Translations under genes and position numbers: made by a program
NCBI RefSeq assembly: GCF_900168015.1
Contig: NZ_FUYR01000001.1
Coordinates: 33,968 to 97,967 of the forward strand
Direction of reading: 5' to 3'
Source: Daejeonella lutea
Lineage (GTDB): Bacteria; Bacteroidota; Bacteroidia; Sphingobacteriales; Sphingobacteriaceae
Length of the DNA stretch: 64,000 bases
The notes under the pieces: model-generated
Databases searched by the model: none
What the model saw: only the letters and a program-made list of their open reading frames with translations
Told to the model about the DNA's origin: nothing
Shown here: positions 16,837 to 26,769 of the stretch, one piece after another
How positions within the stretch are numbered: the first letter of the stretch is position 1
How the letters are laid out: every line of letters starts with the position of its first letter

Positions 16837-17133
16837 TTATAGTTCCCTGAACTTGAACCCGTACTGCTTCAAAGCTTCTTCCAGTATGGGCAGACTCGCC
16901 TTGCCCATCCCGTGAAAACTTAAAAGTTCTTTCCGGCTCAAGCGGGCAAGTGCTTCAAGAGTAGTAATGCCGTTATTTTCCAGAGCCCTCCTGGCTGGAG
17001 CACTTAATCCAGACAAAAATCCGCTTTCAGGCTTGCGTTGACTTTCACAAACCGGGCAAGTAGGGCAGTCGCTGCTTTTGTAATATGAGTGACCATTAGG
17101 GCAGGTCCTTAATGTCTGTTTATCGCTAGTCAT
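16837..17133 (-). CDS. Zinc-ribbon plus RNA polymerase alpha-CTD-like small protein
   Basis: This 98-residue protein from ATG 17133 has two parts. Residues about 8-32 carry Cys and His residues (TCPNGHSYYKSSDCPTCPVC) that look like a zinc ribbon. Residues about 43-96 (LSAPARRALENNGITTLEAL, then LLSFHGMGKASLPILEEAL) form a helix-hairpin-helix fold like the RNA polymerase alpha C-terminal domain. The start overlaps the stop of the VOC gene by four bases (ATGA), so the two are translationally coupled. It may bind DNA or RNA polymerase. The role is not established. Confidence 0.78.
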   Translation of the reverse strand: MTSDKQTLRTCPNGHSYYKSSDCPTCPVCESQRKPESGFLSGLSAPARRALENNGITTLEALARLSRKELLSFHGMGKASLPILEEALKQYGFKFREL

Positions 17134-17501
17134 TCTGCTTTTGTAAATTCTCCAAAATGCCAAAGTATTCCTGATGGATCGTGAACGAAGCATTCCCTGC
17201 CCCATTCGAGTATTCGAATTGGGGTAAGTTTGATATTCTCATATTTACTTTCCAAATCCAGATCAACAAGTTCTTTCCAAAAATGGCTCACATCTTTGAC
17301 TTCCATGAAAACCATGGTGTTGTCAACCCAATCCTTTACATAGGCGTCCTGTAAATAAAATCCAAACTGTCCGCTTGTAAAGAGAGACATATTTGCAGTT
17401 AGAACGGTTTGCTGGAATCCAAGATCCCGGTAGAAGGAACATGATATTTCAAAGTTTCTTGCTCCGATAAACGGCCGGATGGAAATTGCCTGATGATTCA
17501 T
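17130..17501 (-). CDS. VOC family (glyoxalase/dioxygenase-like) protein
   Basis: This 123-residue protein has the beta-alpha-beta-beta-beta vicinal oxygen chelate fold: ISIRPFIGARNFEISCSFYRDLGF at the start, FGFYLQDAYV in the middle and ECFVHDPSGILWHFGEF at the end. Only some metal-site positions of glyoxalase I are kept, so it may be a binding or resistance-type member rather than an enzyme. A TAACTTTG box on the minus strand (17527-17534) lies 25 bases upstream. It is co-transcribed with the small alpha-CTD-like gene. Confidence 0.85.
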   Translation of the reverse strand: MNHQAISIRPFIGARNFEISCSFYRDLGFQQTVLTANMSLFTSGQFGFYLQDAYVKDWVDNTMVFMEVKDVSHFWKELVDLDLESKYENIKLTPIRILEWGRECFVHDPSGILWHFGEFTKAE

Positions 17502-17656
17502 TGCATTGCTTACCTGGTTTACTCAGCAAAGTTACCGGATAAATCCAAATCTCATAGTTTCAAGCTTAACCATAACGATCTATCATTGTTTAAACTATAT
17601 AGATTTTCTCTATAACGCCATAAATTTTAAGAATAATTACAAGAGGAAGTTTATTG

Positions 17657-17664
17657 TAGATTTG
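17657..17664 (+). promoter_or_regulatory. Candidate katG promoter -7 box
   Basis: TAGATTTG matches the Bacteroidota TAnnTTTG element. It lies 26 bases before the katG ATG and would give a leader of about 20 bases. A matching -33 TTG at the usual spacing is not obvious. The 189-base spacer shared with the VOC gene holds nothing else clear. Confidence 0.5.
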
Positions 17665-17678
17665 GCAAAAGACTTTAA

Positions 17679-19919
<2,241 letters not shown>

Positions 19920-19929
19920 TAGACGGGAA

Positions 19930-20082
19930 TTGGTTATCGGTGATCGGTTATCATTAACCAGTAATCGGTAATCAGTAATCGGTGATCAGTAATCGGTGAT
20001 CAGTAATCAGTATACAGTAATCAGTAATCAGTAATCGGTAATCAGTAATCGATGGGTAACTGATTACTGATTACTTTTTTTT
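19930..20082 (+). repeat. AGTAATCGGT tandem word array forming a terminator
   Basis: About 120 bases of degenerate tandem words (CAGTAATCGGTGAT and variants) follow katG directly. The last words on the plus arm, 20038-20050, are the exact reverse complement of 20062-20074. An uninterrupted T-run follows at 20075-20082. The array therefore ends as a Rho-independent terminator for katG. A further inverted word lies at 20083-20092. Confidence 0.75.
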
Positions 20083-20097
20083 ACTGATTACTTTCTC

Positions 20098-20439
20098 CTA
20101 CGCTTTGCGTACAAACTCAGACTTCAGGGCCATTGAGCCAAATCCGTCAATCTTACAGGAAATGTTATGGTCGCCTTCGCTCAGGCGGATGTTTTTCACC
20201 TTAGTCCCGGCTTTAATAGGTTTTGGGGCGCCCTTGACAGGAAGATCTTTGATCACGATCACAGAATCGCCGTTCTTCAATTCATTGCCGTTTGAGTCGA
20301 GAATTTTCAAGTTGCTTTCGTCAGTGCTTTCCCCATCTGACGGTTTCCATTCATGGAAGCATTGTGAGCAAATCAATTTTTCTCCTTCGGGGTAAGTAAA
20401 TTCTGAATTGCATTCCGGGCAGTGGGTATTTTCGCTCAT
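20098..20439 (-). CDS. PhnA/YjdM-like zinc-ribbon protein
   Basis: This 113-residue protein matches the PhnA (YjdM) family. It has an N-terminal zinc ribbon with CPECNSEF and ICSQCFHEW, then the PhnA domain with [17 protein letters not shown] and the C-terminal [13 protein letters not shown]. Despite its name, this family has no proven role in phosphonate use. No phosphonate genes are present here. A TACTTTTG box on the minus strand (20459-20466) lies 19 bases before the start and is a good promoter candidate. Confidence 0.9.
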   Translation of the reverse strand: MSENTHCPECNSEFTYPEGEKLICSQCFHEWKPSDGESTDESNLKILDSNGNELKNGDSVIVIKDLPVKGAPKPIKAGTKVKNIRLSEGDHNISCKIDGFGSMALKSEFVRKA

Positions 20440-20478
20440 TCTTTCTACGTTGATGAGCCAAAAGTAGAAAAACTAAAC

Positions 20479-20967
20479 TTATCCGTTTTTGCGATATTTA
20501 GTAAGCTTTATTTCTTTTAATGGGTTTCCGCCATCTAAATATAGTTTTCCGTCCTTTTTAAGGGCTTTTGCAATATTTCTTAGTGATTGGCTTTCTATTT
20601 CCGGGTGCCTGCCGTCCAAAGATCCCACTCGTACGGCTACTGCAAGGTCAAACAATTGTTCTTCTGGCTTGAGTTCGAATTTTTCTATCGCAACATGCCT
20701 ATATGAAAGATTGCCCCGAGATATTTCACTTTGAGAACCAGTAACTGCTTGTTGAATCGCTTTTGCTGAGCGGTCAATTGCCAAAATATGTCCCTTGACA
20801 ATGTGTCTTGAAATCTCTCTGGCCATCGCACCCGGCCCGCAGCCAATTTCCAATACCCTTGTTCCTTCTTTTAACGGCAGGGCAAGTACAATATCCTGTA
20901 ATCGCTTAGATAATTTCATTTCTATTTTTTGCGTAATTGGTTTTTGCAAGAAAGCAAAGCTGAACAA
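20479..20967 (-). CDS. Class I SAM-dependent methyltransferase
   Basis: This 162-residue Rossmann methyltransferase has the SAM-binding motif I VLEIGCGPGAMARE, motif II acidic ILAIDRSAKAI and the motif IV-like LFDLAVAVRVGSLDGRHP. The start may instead be at the internal Met17 (MKLSKRLQDIV), which fits the family better. The substrate is not identifiable. It is short for the class, with little C-terminal substrate domain. Confidence 0.78.
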   Translation of the reverse strand: MFSFAFLQKPITQKIEMKLSKRLQDIVLALPLKEGTRVLEIGCGPGAMAREISRHIVKGHILAIDRSAKAIQQAVTGSQSEISRGNLSYRHVAIEKFELKPEEQLFDLAVAVRVGSLDGRHPEIESQSLRNIAKALKKDGKLYLDGGNPLKEIKLTKYRKNG

Positions 20968-21032
20968 ACCGTCGTTGATAAATGTGACTAATCTTTACGA
21001 ACAAATGGGTTCATTATTGGGTCTCATTGCAT

Positions 21033-21476
21033 TCATTTTGCGTAAATAAGGGGATTGTGGAGTTCCATGTATATTTCAGGGTGAGGAATTTTTTCAAAGC
21101 CGTATTTTTGGTAAAGCCAGTCGGCTGTAGAGGTTAGCAAAATCCAGCGCCTTAAGCCCTGCAAATTAGGGTGATCCATTATGATACTAATGAGTTCTTT
21201 GGAAATTCCTTGTCCACGATACTCCTCTAGAAGATAAACATCTCCAAGATAAGCTATCGTTGAAAAGTCGGATATTATTCTTGCAAAACCGATTTGTTTA
21301 TTGTGATGGAACACCCCAAAATTGAGAGAGTTGTCAATTGATATTTTTACCTTTTCAAACGGGATGTTTTTGCTCCAATCGGAGTGGTTTGCCAGGAAAT
21401 CATGGATAGCATTGATGTCCATTTTAGACTTGTCCGTCGTGTAGAAGTAATCTCCTATTGTCTTTTCAACAAGCAT
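21033..21476 (-). CDS. GNAT family N-acetyltransferase
   Basis: This 147-residue acyl-CoA-dependent acetyltransferase has the acetyl-CoA pyrophosphate-binding loop EYRGQGISKELI, preceded by the beta-4 strand YLGDVYLLEE. The N-terminal half, IHDFLANHSDWSKNIPFEKV, resembles YjgM/ElaA-like small-molecule acetyltransferases. The substrate is unknown. The 256 bases upstream hold no convincing gene. Confidence 0.85.
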   Translation of the reverse strand: MLVEKTIGDYFYTTDKSKMDINAIHDFLANHSDWSKNIPFEKVKISIDNSLNFGVFHHNKQIGFARIISDFSTIAYLGDVYLLEEYRGQGISKELISIIMDHPNLQGLRRWILLTSTADWLYQKYGFEKIPHPEIYMELHNPLIYAK

Positions 21477-21732
21477 AATATATTATTGGGTGTTTTCACT
21501 CGGTATGCTGAAAGGGTATGAAATTTTATTTGTACCAAAATCCGGATCATTCAATACTCTCAGTACCAAAATAAAAAGAAAGTCAGCAGTTTCAAATATT
21601 AGCGACAGTGTTATTGAATTTCTCTTGGGGCGTAGTCTTTCTACATCAACGTAATTTAGTCTTCTTTCGAACAACACTAATAAACGGCAGCACAAGTCTA
21701 TTCAAATGATAGCAGTTCAGATTAGGTACTTT

Positions 21733-22080
21733 TTAAACTTTTCGGACCAGTAAGAAAATTTCCTCTTCGAGCCGCATATAGCCGTAGTTATAACAAAAGA
21801 AGTAAGTGTTGCCATTCTGTGTACAGTGCAGATGAGTATGATAGGTCAGGTCGAAACCAGATCGAATTAGAACTTCTTTCTTTAGTTTGACCTTGTTACT
21901 GGTGCAAAGCTTAGTTAAAATCGAATGGTTTTTGCGGAGGATAGCATTCACCGGCCGAAGTGCTGTCGCAATGCCGGCTTTTATTTGGTTGTTGTAGCTG
22001 CTGCGACACTGATCATCGCAGAATTTCTTATCGGCTCTCCCATGAATAGTTGAGCCGCAATCTAAACATTCACGTACCAT
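21733..22080 (-). CDS. Zinc-ribbon protein (DUF2116-like)
   Basis: This 115-residue protein opens with a treble-clef or zinc-ribbon motif, CLDCGSTIHGRADKKFCDDQC. This pattern is common in small Bacteroidota proteins of the DUF2116 type. The remaining 90 residues are mostly helical, then strand-rich (TYFFCYNYGYMRLE). A nucleic-acid-binding role is plausible because of the zinc ribbon but is not established. It is transcribed divergently from ssb, 166 bases away. Confidence 0.75.
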   Translation of the reverse strand: MVRECLDCGSTIHGRADKKFCDDQCRSSYNNQIKAGIATALRPVNAILRKNHSILTKLCTSNKVKLKKEVLIRSGFDLTYHTHLHCTQNGNTYFFCYNYGYMRLEEEIFLLVRKV

Positions 22081-22195
22081 GTCTGAACGATATTTAGGTG
22101 AAAGTTAGTTCATGTCCTTTTTATCCGGATATAAACGTGTATATCCGTTTATTCTCCGGTTAAATTTTATTCTGTAGCACAATTTTGTTTTGTCG

Positions 22196-22214
22196 CTGAC
22201 CGAGGGCCGGTCAG
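22196..22214. promoter_or_regulatory. Inverted repeat in the ssb upstream region
   Basis: CTGACCG at 22196-22202 and CGGTCAG at 22208-22214 form an exact 7-bp inverted repeat with a 5-base gap, 33 bases before the ssb ATG. It could be an operator or a leader hairpin. Confidence 0.4.
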
Positions 22215-22246
22215 TGTTCGTTAATGAATATTTAAATTTTAACACT

Positions 22247-22582
22247 ATGAGTAATTTAAGAAACAGTGTACGCCTGATGGGATTTTTAGGCACCGAACCT
22301 GAGGTAAAAATTATCGGAGAGAAAAAGAAGCTTGCGAAAATGGCAATTGCCACTAATGATGCCTATAAGAATGATAAGGGCGAAAAGGTCGAAGAAACTC
22401 AGTGGCACAACCTGGTGATGTGGGACGGATTAGCCTCGATTGCCGAGAAATACCTTCACAAAGGTTCTGAAGTAAGTGTTGAGGGTAAACTAACCAGCCG
22501 CTCTTATACTGATAAGGAAGGTGTTAAAAAGTATTTCACCGAGATCGTGGTGAATGAGTTACTCATGCTTGGCAAAAAGTAG
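22247..22582 (+). CDS. ssb: Single-stranded DNA-binding protein
   Basis: This 111-residue OB-fold protein from ATG 22247 (MSNLRNSVRLMGFLG) includes KKLAKMAIATNDAY, TQWHNLVMWDGLASIAEKYLHKGSEVSVEGKL and RSYTDKEGVKKYFTEIVV. All are typical SSB strands and the oligomer interface. It lacks the long acidic C-terminal tail ending DDDIPF of replication SSBs. It is therefore a short paralogue, probably with a role in recombination or competence rather than the main replication SSB. The longer frame from 22190 is not supported. Confidence 0.93.
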   Translation: MSNLRNSVRLMGFLGTEPEVKIIGEKKKLAKMAIATNDAYKNDKGEKVEETQWHNLVMWDGLASIAEKYLHKGSEVSVEGKLTSRSYTDKEGVKKYFTEIVVNELLMLGKK

Positions 22583-22705
22583 GGGTAGATTTAGATGAGA
22601 GGGCAGGGGCTGATGCTCCTGTCCTTATTAAGCTCGATGGATGAGGCAAAAGGCAGGAGGAATGAGGCATGGTGGAGGAGATCCGAGGTATGAGAATGGG
22701 GGAAT

Positions 22706-23179
22706 TCAGAATTTAAAATCCGTTCTCTTATATACTCCCGGACGGGCATGATCGCCCTCTTCAAAATCAAATTCTACTGCTGTAATGCCTTTAAGTTCAG
22801 TAAGGGAATAGGTGGCTTCCGCCAGATAAGCCTGCGCTCCTTCACTTCCTGTTTGCTGGGTTAAATATGTGGCATCAGCAATGCTCACAAGCGCCTTTTC
22901 ACCGTCTAGTTTTACCCATTGTAATTTAATCTCGGGGTATTTTAAGTTTAATGCATCGACAATGTCAGAAGGTTCTAAATTAGTCATATCAGCAGCTGGA
23001 TCTCTTCGGATCTCCAGCGCATTGGTGCTATCACCGATCTGTACATTCCATGGGACCACGAGGGTTTTCTCGCTATCCATAGTCTCCTCCTTTTCTGGTG
23101 CGGTGACATTCTTAGATGGTTCGCTTTGACAGGCAGCAAAGGAAAAGGTGGCGAGGAAGAGATACTTAAATAGTTTCAT
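22706..23179 (-). CDS. Lipoprotein with weak GerMN-like sequence
   Basis: This 157-residue lipoprotein has a lipobox FAAC at Cys17 and an acidic linker. The domain at about 65-150 (LQWVKLDGEKALVSIADATY, then TQQTGSEGAQAYLAEATYSLTEL) recalls the GerMN fold of spore-germination and periplasmic lipoproteins, but the match is weak by eye. It begins 3 bases after the SDR gene, so it is the third gene of the aromatic hydroxylase operon. A link to that enzyme's function is not apparent. Confidence 0.7.
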   Translation of the reverse strand: MKLFKYLFLATFSFAACQSEPSKNVTAPEKEETMDSEKTLVVPWNVQIGDSTNALEIRRDPAADMTNLEPSDIVDALNLKYPEIKLQWVKLDGEKALVSIADATYLTQQTGSEGAQAYLAEATYSLTELKGITAVEFDFEEGDHARPGVYKRTDFKF

Positions 23180-23182
23180 TGC

Positions 23183-23887
23183 TTATGGGGTGCTATGTGC
23201 TACTGGAATAATTTTTCCATTAAAAAATTTGTGTCCAGTGAGGGCAAAATCAGCAATATACTTACCCATTTCGAAAGCCATTACCGGTGATTGGTAATCC
23301 GGGAAAGCTTTTTCCAACATTTCCGTTTGTGCAGAGCCGAGTGCAAGGCAATTAATGCTTATTTCGCGGTCAGCCAATTCAAGTGCAAGGCATTCAGTGA
23401 GGATATGCAAAGCAGCTTTGCTTGCTGAGTATGCTGATAGTCCGGGAAATTTCTCACTTCCCTGAAATCCACCCATGCTTCCAATATTTACGATGTGGCT
23501 TTTTGGAGGCATTAGCGGGGCAATGTTCTGGATCATTTTAACGTGACCAAGAAGATTGTTCTGAAGCATTTCTGCAAAATCGAGCTGAGAAATCTCCATG
23601 AAAGGTTTGTTAATTAAAGATCCGGCATTGTTAATTAGTACATCCACAGTGCCCATACGGTCCTTAATAAAAGGAATAAGTCCTGTTTCATAATCATCGT
23701 GCACAATGTCAAATTTCGCGCTGTACAGAAAACAGTCAGGATTTAGTGCTAGTGCGATTTCCTGTAATTTACTTAATTTATCTTCGGATCTGGCAAGGGC
23801 AACGACTTTGTGAGAGCCGACTCCAGTAAGTTCCAAAACGGATTCAAATCCGACACCACTGCTTGCTCCTGTAATTACAATATTCAT
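23183..23887 (-). CDS. SDR family oxidoreductase
   Basis: This 234-residue short-chain dehydrogenase has the cofactor motif ITGASSGVGFES, the NNAG motif (LINNAGSL), the catalytic Ser of IVNIGSMGG and the YSASK active-site Tyr/Lys. It is 3 bases from the aromatic amino acid hydroxylase stop. Because that enzyme consumes a tetrahydropterin, a pterin-recycling reductase (sepiapterin or dihydropteridine reductase-like) is an attractive but unproven idea. Many SDRs have unrelated substrates. Confidence 0.85.
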   Translation of the reverse strand: MNIVITGASSGVGFESVLELTGVGSHKVVALARSEDKLSKLQEIALALNPDCFLYSAKFDIVHDDYETGLIPFIKDRMGTVDVLINNAGSLINKPFMEISQLDFAEMLQNNLLGHVKMIQNIAPLMPPKSHIVNIGSMGGFQGSEKFPGLSAYSASKAALHILTECLALELADREISINCLALGSAQTEMLEKAFPDYQSPVMAFEMGKYIADFALTGHKFFNGKIIPVAHSTP

Positions 23888-23890
23888 TTC

Positions 23891-25666
23891 TCAATTCGTT
23901 AGTTGGGTCACCGGGTTTTTGATCAGGTGAAAACCATCGTGGATGAGCTTGGTTAAAGTATGCTCATTCGATGCTTTCATCTCCAGGTAAATTCTGATTT
24001 CGCGAGCGGTTGCTTTATGAATATTTTCGTGCTCGAGTATTTCGAGAATTTCCATTGAACAGAGCCAATCTTCTCTGTAATTATCCTGAATTTCTTTCCA
24101 TACAAAAAGTAAATCCTCGTAGTTGGAGTGATGTTCACGGCAGTTCCGGACCTTGCGAAATAGTTCGTGATATTTAATGGTCTCAATGTCGTATTCTGAA
24201 TGATGGGTAGCAGTTTTAGAAACCGGCGCTGCTTCCTCAAAAGAATCTTTGTCGGCAGCACCGCAATAGGCAGAAACAATTTTCTCTCCAACTGCCATGT
24301 CATAGACACCCCATGACGGCTCGAAGAAAATATTACCCTGTTCATCTTTTACGGTGCAGTCAGAGAATGTTATGAGGATTATTTTTCCTTTTTTTCTATT
24401 TATGGATTGAACTAAGCCACTCACTGTCAATCCACTTGTAAATTGAAGAGTTGCCGTTTCGTTGATCATTATACCCAAGCTTTGCAGGTTTTCTTCTGAC
24501 GCATCTTCAAGACCCAAATTTAAATTTTTGAGGCGCCCCACAGGAGATGAGAAGCCATGGGAATGGTATTTTTTGTCGTGTCCATCGAGCTGTTTGTTCT
24601 CAAAAGATAAAGCCGATGGTCCGGTAGTTTTTATGAACTGCAACTCATCGCTTGAGTTCATCCCCATATCAGTGAATATGCCGCTTACCTGTATGCCGGA
24701 ACTATATGTTGCAGTACAAACATTTTTGCATTCAATTGCTTTGAGAATACCCTCAGAACCACCGCGCCTGAAGGCCATCGTATCTGCGAACTGCTCCAAA
24801 ACATTTATGAGGTTTTGGAAATCGGGTGTTACAAATAGTTGGGGTTGAGGTTTGGTAATGTCGAATGGATAGTTGATTGCATCTAAAGTGTACCAGTGTT
24901 TTTTGACCTCCGGAGTCATGCAACTGGTGCTTTCACCAATCGAGGAAAGCAGTCCGGCACCATAGATCTTTGGATCATCCAAAGTTCCGATCAGCCCATA
25001 TTCCACAGTCCACCAATGAAGTCTGCTAAGCAGTGCCATTTCAGAGGGCTCTCCGAGGTTCTTCTGACAAAAATCTACCCTCTTTTCTGCTTTCCTGAGC
25101 AAGCCGGGATCGGCATCATGCATTTCTTTAAGAATCGATAATTCGCGAATAGCTTCGTAAAGTTCAAAATCCTTCGAGGAAAACATGGCTTTTGCCCCGA
25201 TAGATCCGAAATAGCTCAAATATTCGTGATAATCTTTGTCGGCAATAATTGGCGCATGACCGGCACTTTCATGTATAATATCGGGGGCGGGGGTATATTC
25301 AATATGATGAAGCTGGCGAATATCGGCTGCAATAACTAAAACCCGATAAGATTGATACTCCATGAAAGCAGACGGAGGTATAAAGCCATCCACAGTAACA
25401 GCTCCCCATCCGATTTTAGCCAGCGCATTGTTCATTTCCTGTAAATCAGGAACCTTTTCAATTGTCAGTCCTGCAGCCTCCAATCCCGGGATATACGGAT
25501 AATACGCAATGTCTTTCAGATAACTATAGTTTTGGCGCATTACATACCTCCACACGGCATGATCAACCGGTGTATAGTGCTCATAATGTTGTTCAACGAT
25601 AAACTGCCTAAGGTGATTAGGTAGTTGTTTTACCTGCGGATTGTTAAAATCATTAAAGCCTGCCAT
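23891..25666 (-). CDS. Aromatic amino acid (phenylalanine) hydroxylase, long form
   Basis: This iron and pterin-dependent monooxygenase converts phenylalanine to tyrosine. The catalytic domain is residues about 1-290. The iron ligands are His132 and His137 in IIHESAGHAP and Glu222 in WWTVEYGLIG. SIGESTSCMT and FDITKPQPQLFVTPDF are further family motifs. At 591 residues it is about twice the length of proteobacterial PhhA. The C-terminal 300 residues hold beta-rich stretches (TATLQFTSGLTVSGLVQSI) and a helical end, with no domain I recognise. There is no N-terminal ACT domain. The start codon is followed downstream by SDR and lipoprotein genes in one operon. Confidence 0.9.
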   Translation of the reverse strand: MAGFNDFNNPQVKQLPNHLRQFIVEQHYEHYTPVDHAVWRYVMRQNYSYLKDIAYYPYIPGLEAAGLTIEKVPDLQEMNNALAKIGWGAVTVDGFIPPSAFMEYQSYRVLVIAADIRQLHHIEYTPAPDIIHESAGHAPIIADKDYHEYLSYFGSIGAKAMFSSKDFELYEAIRELSILKEMHDADPGLLRKAEKRVDFCQKNLGEPSEMALLSRLHWWTVEYGLIGTLDDPKIYGAGLLSSIGESTSCMTPEVKKHWYTLDAINYPFDITKPQPQLFVTPDFQNLINVLEQFADTMAFRRGGSEGILKAIECKNVCTATYSSGIQVSGIFTDMGMNSSDELQFIKTTGPSALSFENKQLDGHDKKYHSHGFSSPVGRLKNLNLGLEDASEENLQSLGIMINETATLQFTSGLTVSGLVQSINRKKGKIILITFSDCTVKDEQGNIFFEPSWGVYDMAVGEKIVSAYCGAADKDSFEEAAPVSKTATHHSEYDIETIKYHELFRKVRNCREHHSNYEDLLFVWKEIQDNYREDWLCSMEILEILEHENIHKATAREIRIYLEMKASNEHTLTKLIHDGFHLIKNPVTQLTN

Positions 25667-25740
25667 TGTATTGGTTAGTAGAGATAGATGTTTGTAAAGT
25701 TAATGATTTTTCCTGCCTCTTGTTTTTCCAACACGCCTTT

Positions 25741-25775
25741 TTTGCAGTGATAAGATAGATAATTTTGTACTTTTG
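25741..25775 (+). promoter_or_regulatory. Candidate promoter of the UDP-sugar epimerase gene
   Basis: Two TAnnTTTG matches lie back to back, TAATTTTG at 25760-25767 and TACTTTTG at 25768-25775. A TTTG at 25741-25744 could be the -33 element of either (spacing 15 or 23). The epimerase ATG is at 25790. Confidence 0.45.
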
Positions 25776-25789
25776 ACACTGTCAACACT

Positions 25790-26743
25790 ATGAAAAAGCG
25801 AATCCTTATTACTGGCGCTGCAGGCTTTATCGGGAGTAACCTGATCAGCAGTTTATTACGTGAGGGACGCTATTGCGTAATAGGACTTGATAATTTTGAC
25901 AGCTTTTATCCGCGAGCTGAGAAGGAAAAAAACATTAGTCCCTTTACCGACGATAAAAACTTCCGTTTTTACGAAGGTGATATTCGCAATAGAACTGATT
26001 TGGATGCCCTTGATGACATTGATGTCATAGTCCATTTGGCAGCTAAGGCCGGAGTAAGACCGAGTATCAAGGATCCGATTTTGTATCAGGAAGTAAACGT
26101 AGGGGGGACCCAGAATCTCCTTGAGTTTGCCCGTAGAAGAAACATCAAGCAATTTGTGTTTGCATCATCAAGTAGTGTTTATGGGATCAACGAACATCTG
26201 CCCTGGTCAGAGGAAGATAAGCTGATGCCTATAAGCCCTTATGCATCTACAAAACTTTCCTGTGAAATGTTGGGCCATGTGTATAGTCATTTATATGGGA
26301 TTCGATTTCTAGCTCTGCGTTTTTTCACGGTGTATGGTCCCGGACAGCGTCCTGACCTCGCAATCCATAAATTTTTCAAGTCGATTATCAATGGAAAGCC
26401 AATTCCTGTTTTCGGTGATGGCTCGACCAGCCGCGACTATACCTATGTGGAAGACACTGTAAAGGGGATTGAAGCTGCAATTAACTATGAATCTTCGGAT
26501 TTCGAAATAATGAATTTAGGTAACCATCGTACGGTGACTTTGCATAATTTGATTATAGCAATTGAAGATTGTTGCGGTAAAAAAGCTATTATTGATCGCC
26601 AACCTGAACAGGCGGGTGACGTGCCTCAGACCTATGCGGATATCACTAAAGCCAAAAGGTTATTAAGCTACCATCCATCGACAAATCTGAAGAAGGGGCT
26701 GGATAATTTCTATTCCTGGTTTCTCAAAAATCAGGACATCTGA
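25790..26743 (+). CDS. NAD-dependent sugar-nucleotide epimerase (UDP-glucuronate 4-epimerase-like)
   Basis: This 317-residue extended SDR has the NAD motif ITGAAGFIGSNL, FYEGDIRN, HLAAKAGVRPSI, the catalytic FASSSSVYG and the Tyr-Lys motif SPYASTK. LRFFTVYGPGQRPDLAIHKF and FGDGSTSRDYTYVEDT are characteristic of UDP-glucuronate 4-epimerases. UDP-galacturonate or a related sugar for surface polysaccharide or lipid A is the expected product. It converges on a flippase-like gene 26 bases away and heads a region of glycan genes. Confidence 0.88.
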   Translation: MKKRILITGAAGFIGSNLISSLLREGRYCVIGLDNFDSFYPRAEKEKNISPFTDDKNFRFYEGDIRNRTDLDALDDIDVIVHLAAKAGVRPSIKDPILYQEVNVGGTQNLLEFARRRNIKQFVFASSSSVYGINEHLPWSEEDKLMPISPYASTKLSCEMLGHVYSHLYGIRFLALRFFTVYGPGQRPDLAIHKFFKSIINGKPIPVFGDGSTSRDYTYVEDTVKGIEAAINYESSDFEIMNLGNHRTVTLHNLIIAIEDCCGKKAIIDRQPEQAGDVPQTYADITKAKRLLSYHPSTNLKKGLDNFYSWFLKNQDI

Positions 26744-26769
26744 TACGATGTCGTTATTGATTTCAAAAT

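Noticed and set aside
21483-21695. 70-codon minus-strand frame just before the GNAT gene
   Set aside because: It has no recognisable motif and an unusual composition. Position alone is not enough to call a gene; this 256-base gap is better described as empty.
22583-22705. Possible terminator GGGCAGG/CCTGTCC after ssb
   Set aside because: The stem has a mismatch-type pair and lacks a proper T-run, so it is not listed as a feature.
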